Assembly: GCA_033002965.1 (NCBI GenBank)
Contig: JAURVB010004818.1
Span: 1-64,000 of the forward strand
DNA from: Piper betle
Taxonomy: Eukaryota; Streptophyta; Magnoliopsida; Piperales; Piperaceae
Reading direction: 5' to 3'
Length of the DNA: 64,000 bases
Positions 58,921-64,000 of the stretch are shown piece by piece. The translations under genes and the position numbers were made by a program. The notes under the pieces are model-generated. The model made no database searches. It saw nothing but the letters and a program-made list of their open reading frames with translations, and was not told the origin of the DNA. Position 1 is the stretch's first letter, and every line of letters starts with the position of its first letter.

Positions 58921-59367
58921 TGATAGACTTTATTTAGAATTTAGATTTCATATCAAATTATCGAGAGAAATAAAATAAATAAATGAAATAGCGGAAGCGT
59001 ACCTGAAGCCATAAAGAAATCAGAGTCTTGATCACTTAGGTTTTGGATCTTCCAAATTCAAGACTAGTTTTCTAAACCAAAGTTCTGGACAATGGGATAC
59101 CAGAACGAAAACCAGATATGAATTCAGGGACCATAACCTCCATATTTATAGCCTTAGTTCCATAAATTCAATTCCACCCATAACGAAAGAGAATTTATGA
59201 AAAGGTATCTACACATTAAATTCCACACTTTTCTCATTAAATTCCACACCTTAATTTATGGCTCATAACCTTTAACTTTAGTAGATCAATTTAATTTAGC
59301 CAACCTTATATAATAACATATGATACAATTCCTGATTCATGTATATATTTATGTCCAATTTCCAACA
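58921..59367 (-). repeat. 5' LTR of the copia element
   Basis: 447 bp, identical to the other LTR. The primer-binding site lies directly inside it. The promoter for the element should lie in this LTR. Confidence 0.97.
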
Positions 59368-59372
59368 GTTGT

Positions 59373-61236
59373 TACTTTGTTAACCTGTAATATACGTTCT
59401 TATGAATTCGATGTCGTGCAGGTTGCACCTTAACCCTAATGTTTCGACCCATACACCGATGACTTGTACGCCTAGTAATGATGCTCGATCAGCACCCGGC
59501 TAGCGCACCAACTCACGAACCAGCTTCATCTTAAGGTTTCCTGACTCCAACCTAACCACACGCTTGATACCACATATACTTACCTATGTACCGCAATCTA
59601 CTACCGTAACTCAGACACCATGCTATTCTAAAATGCTCGGTCACTCGGCAGCCTCGTACACCTTAGTTCTTTACCTACAACTATAACATGGGTTAGCCTC
59701 GGTATATTGTTTCCACCACTTGGATAGCCACTACTACCCCCTCGTGGACACGGAAAACCTAAGAACAAAACCCAAATTCTAGTTCCCAGTAACACCCACG
59801 AATCAAGATTGTAACATCGACCATCATAAGAAAGCCCGCCCCGTTTGGTTTCCATTATCTTCTCTCCCTTTTTCTTTCCTTCATTATCCTTTTAGTGATT
59901 ATTAAATTTAATATTTCATCCTTTCCCTACTAATAATAATCTTATATACTTAATTATTAAGGTTTTTTTGAGGAAATATTTATGGGCGTAATATTTTAAG
60001 AAATAATTATGATTAATTACAAGATCTTGTTATCTTTATTTATTTAAAGGCGATGAGTTTGAAGCTGAATTTTTTGAGTTTTTGTCAGGGTGTATGGCTT
60101 TTTTATTATTTTACCTGGACGAACCTGTTCGGCATTTACTCACTGCCAAATTTTAAAAATTATCATTACAAATATTTGACATCTGCTGAAATATTATTTA
60201 TTAATTAGATCTTTAAATGTTATTATCAACCATTTATAGTAGATTACCACTCTCTTTTTTTAATATACTATAGTAAACTGTTTGATACAAAAATATATAA
60301 AAAAATTGAGAACCACGCACAATGTGTGGACTAGGCTTTAATTTTATAAATTAAAAATTATTGTTTATACATTATATTGAATACCTCAGACATAATTAAA
60401 TTTGTAGATATATGTAATTAAAATTAATATGTTTAATTTTAAAGTCTAGATTGATAAATATATGTACTTAAAATTAACAAGCTTAAATAAAAATTCGTTA
60501 AATTAATAAGTTGACTAAATTAATTTAGTTGTATGAAAATAATAAGCCAAGTAATGATAATAATTAAATATATAATATTTTGAAAAGTAGCTACATACAA
60601 GCATCCTAAAACTTACAGTTGTTAAGTAATGAAAATAAAGAGTTTGTACAGTTAATATTATTGTGTTATTATTTTATAAACATTTTTTTATAATGTCCTC
60701 AATAAATCTCATTATGTTTGATTATAGATACCAGATTAATGGTTTCGAATTTAAATAAATGTAAGACACCTGGTTAAGGTGTCTCACAAATAACAAATCT
60801 ACTAACTGCACTCAATTGATAAAGAACAGTGATGTTCAAATTATTATTGCAAGTGAATCAAACATTCAAATAATAAACACAAATGAAAAAAACAGAAAAT
60901 ACTACGAAGACATTATTGATAAATAATACAGGCTTAAAAGACTGAAAACAAATAGAGTCAATAATAGTAAAAACCAATCAAGAGTCAATAACATTAGTAA
61001 TTCAGCTATTTTAAATTATACCATCTCTATATTGATCTTAACAACTGCCGCACTTTTCGAATTCCTAACTGCAGCAAATCTATGACTGCAGTCCATTCCG
61101 CCAAATTGCATCATAACCATTCCCATGTTTCGTATCCACGTGGAAACCTCGCATGTATTACACCAAAGACTTGCATGTATTGAGTACCAGACTTGCCATC
61201 AACAACAGAAAATATAGCCGACTGGCATGCGGTAGC
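59373..61236. other. Intergenic DNA right of the copia element
   Basis: The sequence at 59373-59870 has mixed composition without a recognisable gene and may be an old transposon remnant. From 59880 on it is strongly AT-rich with nothing supported. Confidence 0.4.
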
Positions 61237-62036
61237 CGTTTGCAAAAATTGGAATCTAAATCGGAATAAGTTTTTCAGTAAAAATTGGAATCGAAATCGG
61301 TTTTTGATAAAATTAATGCGTCATATCGAATCAGTTTAAATTGGGTAGAAATCGATTTAATTGATTGGTCTAAATTAGTTCTATAAAAAAATTTTAATTT
61401 AATCAAAATTAATAGGTTATTAGTTATAGAAATATTATTTTGATATTATTGTATGTATTATCTTTTATGATATTTTTTATATTATTTAAAATTATTTAGA
61501 ATTATTTTTTATTTTTTATTTGAGTCGGATTCGAGTCAAATTTTAATTATGAAAATGCCACAACTATTTCTTTTATTTCTCCTTTGTTCTCTCGCACACC
61601 TGTTGCCCTCCTTCCCCATCGCCAACACTGCTGCTATGCCCTACCCCTGTTGGCCCTGGCCCACCCCCCTGCGCCCCCTGCACCCCCCGCCTCACACCGC
61701 CAACCCCTTCCCGCACTGGCCCCATCACCCCCACCTCGCCACCCCTTCCCGCACTGGCCCCATCGCCCCTGCCTCGCCACCCCTTCCGCCCATCCAGATC
61801 TTCTCTACCCCCCCCACCCAGCCTCCGAGTTGCCGCCTTCGCCGCTCGTCATCGCCACCCCGTCCTCCCCCGTTTTGTCTATTGCCACCATCCAAAATTA
61901 GCCGATTACAGAATCGACCAATTCACTGACCAATTTACATGAAGACCGAATTAGTAATTTTTTTTGAATTGAAAACCCTCCGATCAGATTTAGATCAGCC
62001 GATTCCGAGTAAAATCAGTCGCTTTTGCAACTCCAG
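61237..62036. mobile_element. Non-autonomous hAT-like element with a CCC-rich core
   Basis: Ends GTTTGCAAAAATTGG (61238-61252) and GCTTTTGCAACTCCAG (62021-62036) are loose inverted matches. The arms carry GGAATCGAAATCGG and GATCAGCCGATTCCGAG words as in the 24.76-26.36 kb element. The core (about 61600-61870) is C-rich and starts after a CGAGTCAAATTTTAATTATG motif that recurs in the gypsy LTRs and in element A. Open frames of 105 and 126 codons across the core are compositional. Confidence 0.5.
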
Positions 62037-62596
62037 TAGCAGTAGCAGTACACGATTGCAAGCTTGGCATAAAAGAAAAAACCATTATTCACTTAACCAA
62101 ATCAATCTCCCAAAACAATAACATAAAAGAAAGTATTTATTTGACACACAATGACCGGACCTTCCTCTCAAATAAAGTCCAACTTCAATGTTCATTTGAT
62201 GAGGCCGTTTTGTTGATCTTCTCGCATGTCCTCCACCAAAATATGGCAACCAAAAATAATATACAGAGCAATTGTAATCCTGAATAAAAAGCAAAGCAGA
62301 ATTTTCAAAATTAACTGTAATCAACAGAAATAGGAAATTTAGAAACCAAGGCCAATAAAGATGCATTGGAAAAAACTATATAGTAAAAGTTACAAACCGG
62401 TTCAAACGTAACCAACTTGCTTGCTTTTGCCCCGAAGAAGTAAGAAGATAATTGTTACCCATCAAAGCTTCACACATTTTTTTATTATCCTTCACTGAGT
62501 TCCTCATCCAGCAACTCCCATATGTTCCAATTGTGTATGTTCCCGACGAAAACCATCCCTCTTCCAAACCTCTCCAATACCTCCGTCACACTCAAT
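62037..62596. other. Intergenic DNA or 3' part of an unidentified minus-strand gene
   Basis: A minus-strand reading from 62595 to about 62480 gives GMVFVGNIHNWNIWELLDEE, which looks protein-like but is preceded by frame changes and followed by stops. No family is recognised. Confidence 0.3.
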
Positions 62597-62968
62597 CTAT
62601 CCATCACACAAAAATAATCTACGAACCACATCAGCCCGTACTTCATCTACGCTAAAAGTTCTGGCGACTATGTCATTGGTGGTATAGAAGGCAGCCTCGA
62701 GGTCGAAGCTGAGGGTCGTCGAGGAGGAGGACGCGGCGTTATCGGATCTGGCCGCGGCGTAGGAGTTCCGGTAGGCCAGTAGCGACGGCGAATTCTCGAC
62801 AATTACTTTCAGGGATTCCTCCTCCATCCTCAATGTCTGCGGTGCCATAGACTCTTCAAACACGTCGTATTCTGAACCCCCTCCCCGCTGTCGTCCCCTG
62901 CAGCAACTGGCCGTTCTACCACGTCGCTAGGATCCTCACTTTCCCCTTCTATTATTCCTTTTAATTTT
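62597..62968 (-). CDS. Unidentified protein-coding exon
   Basis: A clean acceptor (TATTTGGCAG) precedes 62968. One frame then reads acidic sequence (GESEDPSDVVERPVAAGDDS). After a G5 run (C5 at about 62880-62884 on the plus strand) the frame shifts into EYDVFEESMAPQ, and then MEEESLKVIVENSPSLLAYR and onward to VRRLFLCDG and a stop at 62597. If the G run is one base short, as elsewhere in this window, the exon is continuous. Alternatively the gene starts at the internal ATG near 62848. I do not recognise the family; the sequence is coding-like but has no motif. Confidence 0.4.
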
Positions 62969-63530
62969 CTGCCAAATATATGTATTGCATTGCATGTGTT
63001 CCTCTCCCAATTAACATGTTACCACATACGCAAAACCCACAAAATAAGGAGACGCTTTTCAGACGCAGTTTTTGTTTCAATCCTCCCATAACTGAACATC
63101 CGTTTTTTTACAAACAAATGAAGCTGCAGTTACAACATATACATATAAATGCCTTTCATTCAGAAAATGAACAGGTCCACTAAGATGAACGTTCTACAAA
63201 TAACAACTGTAAATCCATTTTGTGAACAGGTGCTAAGTTGCATGTTCAGCACAAAATCCACACACAGACTTGTTTCCACGATGCAGAACCACCATCCTGC
63301 CCTTCCAATCACTCTCAAAACTTTCAACATTTTTAACAAACTCTGCTTTATTTTTTAAGGTTTAGATAACAATAAGAACAAAGGACTTTCACATTCCACG
63401 AGCCACATTTTCTTTCCCACAGGAAAAAAACGTACTTGTCCTTCAAAATTGTTTTCTTTGGTGTAAGTTTGCTTGTCTTAAAATTATTTGAAAAAAACAT
63501 AAAATTTGGAGGTCAAGGACGTCTTGAAAT
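62969..63530. other. Intergenic or intron sequence
   Basis: AT-rich with no supported exon. It could be an intron if the exons on either side belong to one minus-strand gene, but I found no donor to support that. Confidence 0.35.
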
Positions 63531-63961
63531 TTATTCACAAGGGGTTAGCATCAAATTCCCATCAGGCTTTTTAAAATCCAACGCTCCAATGTCGATTCCG
63601 TTGCGCACGACAATCCCATGATACTTTGACATGTAACTTGTCAAAGTAACTTGCGGGTCGTCAAGGAAGGATCGGAGGCTGTCGGGCATGGACTCGAGGT
63701 ACAAGAGTTGGAGAATAACGATTAAGTCTTCGGTGCAAAGTTGCAGAGTGGCCACTTTGTTGGGCGGTTGGCCGGGCTCGTTTGGCCGACAATCGCAGTC
63801 CAAACCGACCACTTTCTTGGGATTGGACCGGAGTTCTTCGATGGCGGAGTCCGCCGCCGCGAGCTGTCTGCAACGGTTGTTCTGACGTTCACGCCATGGA
63901 CGAGGATAGGAATTGACGGGGGATAAAGGGCAGGGAAACAGCTGCGAGAAGAAGCCGCCAC
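63531..63961 (-). pseudogene. 3'-5' exonuclease-like (WRN-like) fragment at the window edge
   Basis: The clear frame (about 63860 to 63531) reads DSAIEELRSNPKK, then VVGLDCDCRPN, VATLQLCTEDLIVILQLLYL, SLRSFLDDP and VVRNGIDIGALDF. That matches the start of the DEDD exonuclease domain of plant WRN-like exonucleases. Exo motif I is normally DxE; here it is DCD, so one metal ligand is changed. After SFLDDPQVT the middle of the domain (motif II) is missing and the frame ends at 63531. No ATG lies upstream in this frame before a stop near 63970. A second frame from 63961 (GTG, VAASSRSCFPALY) may be the true N-terminus with a frame break near 63850. Probably broken or a fragment. Confidence 0.55.
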
Positions 63962-64000
63962 AGATCGATCTCGATCAATCGATGTATGGGATGTGAAATA
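63962..64000. other. Window edge
   Basis: Only 39 bases upstream of the exonuclease-like reading; nothing can be said. Confidence 0.3.

Larger units (their letters stand above)
53570..59367 (-). mobile_element. Young Ty1/copia retrotransposon with identical LTRs
   Basis: LTRs of 447 bp (53570-54016 and 58921-59367) read identical over their full length, begin TGATAGAC and end CCAACA on the plus strand, and are flanked by a GTTGT target-site duplication (53565-53569, 59368-59372). The element is on the minus strand: the primer-binding site (GGCTCTGATGCCGC on the plus strand, 58906-58919) abuts the 58.9-kb LTR, and the polypurine tract (AAGTGGGAGAT on the minus strand) abuts the 54.0-kb LTR. 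Coding order gag, protease, integrase, reverse transcriptase, RNase H is that of Ty1/copia. Identical LTRs mean a recent insertion, yet gag and pol are frame-broken. Confidence 0.95.

Overview
This is plant nuclear DNA, most likely from a eudicot. The evidence is spliced genes with AT-rich introns, plant-only families (a bHLH93-type factor, CYSTM, DUF707 and a SYMRK-type receptor kinase), and many plant transposons (Ty1/copia, Ty3/gypsy, TRIM, hAT-like). I saw no tRNA, rRNA, CRISPR array or prokaryotic-style operon.

Layout. 1-0.93 kb: a decayed copia gag relic. 3.6-6.6 kb (+): a two-exon SANT/Myb-like protein. 7.57-9.0 kb (-): a four-exon bHLH factor of the bHLH61/93 group. 14.35-14.93 kb: a TRIM element. 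16.2-17.2 kb (+): a three-exon, 66-residue CYSTM protein. 17.9-23.1 kb: a gypsy remnant split by a 3.15-kb solo LTR with a clean target-site duplication, followed by an LTR-derived minisatellite. 23.2-26.4 kb: a FAR1-like relic and two hAT-like non-autonomous elements. 26.6-28.6 kb (+): a small protein of unknown function ending in an EAR-type motif. 29.9-31.5 kb: another hAT-like element. 32.7-36.1 kb (+): a 15-coding-exon DUF707 protein with two tandem duplications in its introns. 37.5-38.2 kb (+): a broken ubiquitin-like/WLM gene head. 38.7-42.8 kb: three GC-rich elements, each set in a (TA)n microsatellite and carrying matched palindromes and a 3' hairpin. 45.35-49.93 kb (-): a 14-exon SYMRK-type malectin/LRR receptor kinase. 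53.57-59.37 kb (-): a very young copia element with identical LTRs. 61.2-62.0 kb: a hAT-like element. 62.6-64.0 kb (-): an unidentified exon and part of a 3'-5' exonuclease-like gene running to the window edge.

The genes are independent loci, not a pathway cluster. SYMRK is the one with a well-known role: it is a common-symbiosis receptor for mycorrhiza and nodulation. Several conserved exons (bHLH, SYMRK twice, copia pol twice) are each one base short in a homopolymer. That pattern looks more like residual assembly error than gene death, so those frameshifts need checking before any gene is called a pseudogene.

The best candidate for an undescribed system is the 38.7-42.8 kb set. It resembles microsatellite-targeting elements such as rice Micron, or Helitron-like elements with a 3' hairpin. 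It differs in having paired CCGTTGGAT/ATCCAACGG palindromes at both ends and GC-rich, minisatellite-like cores.
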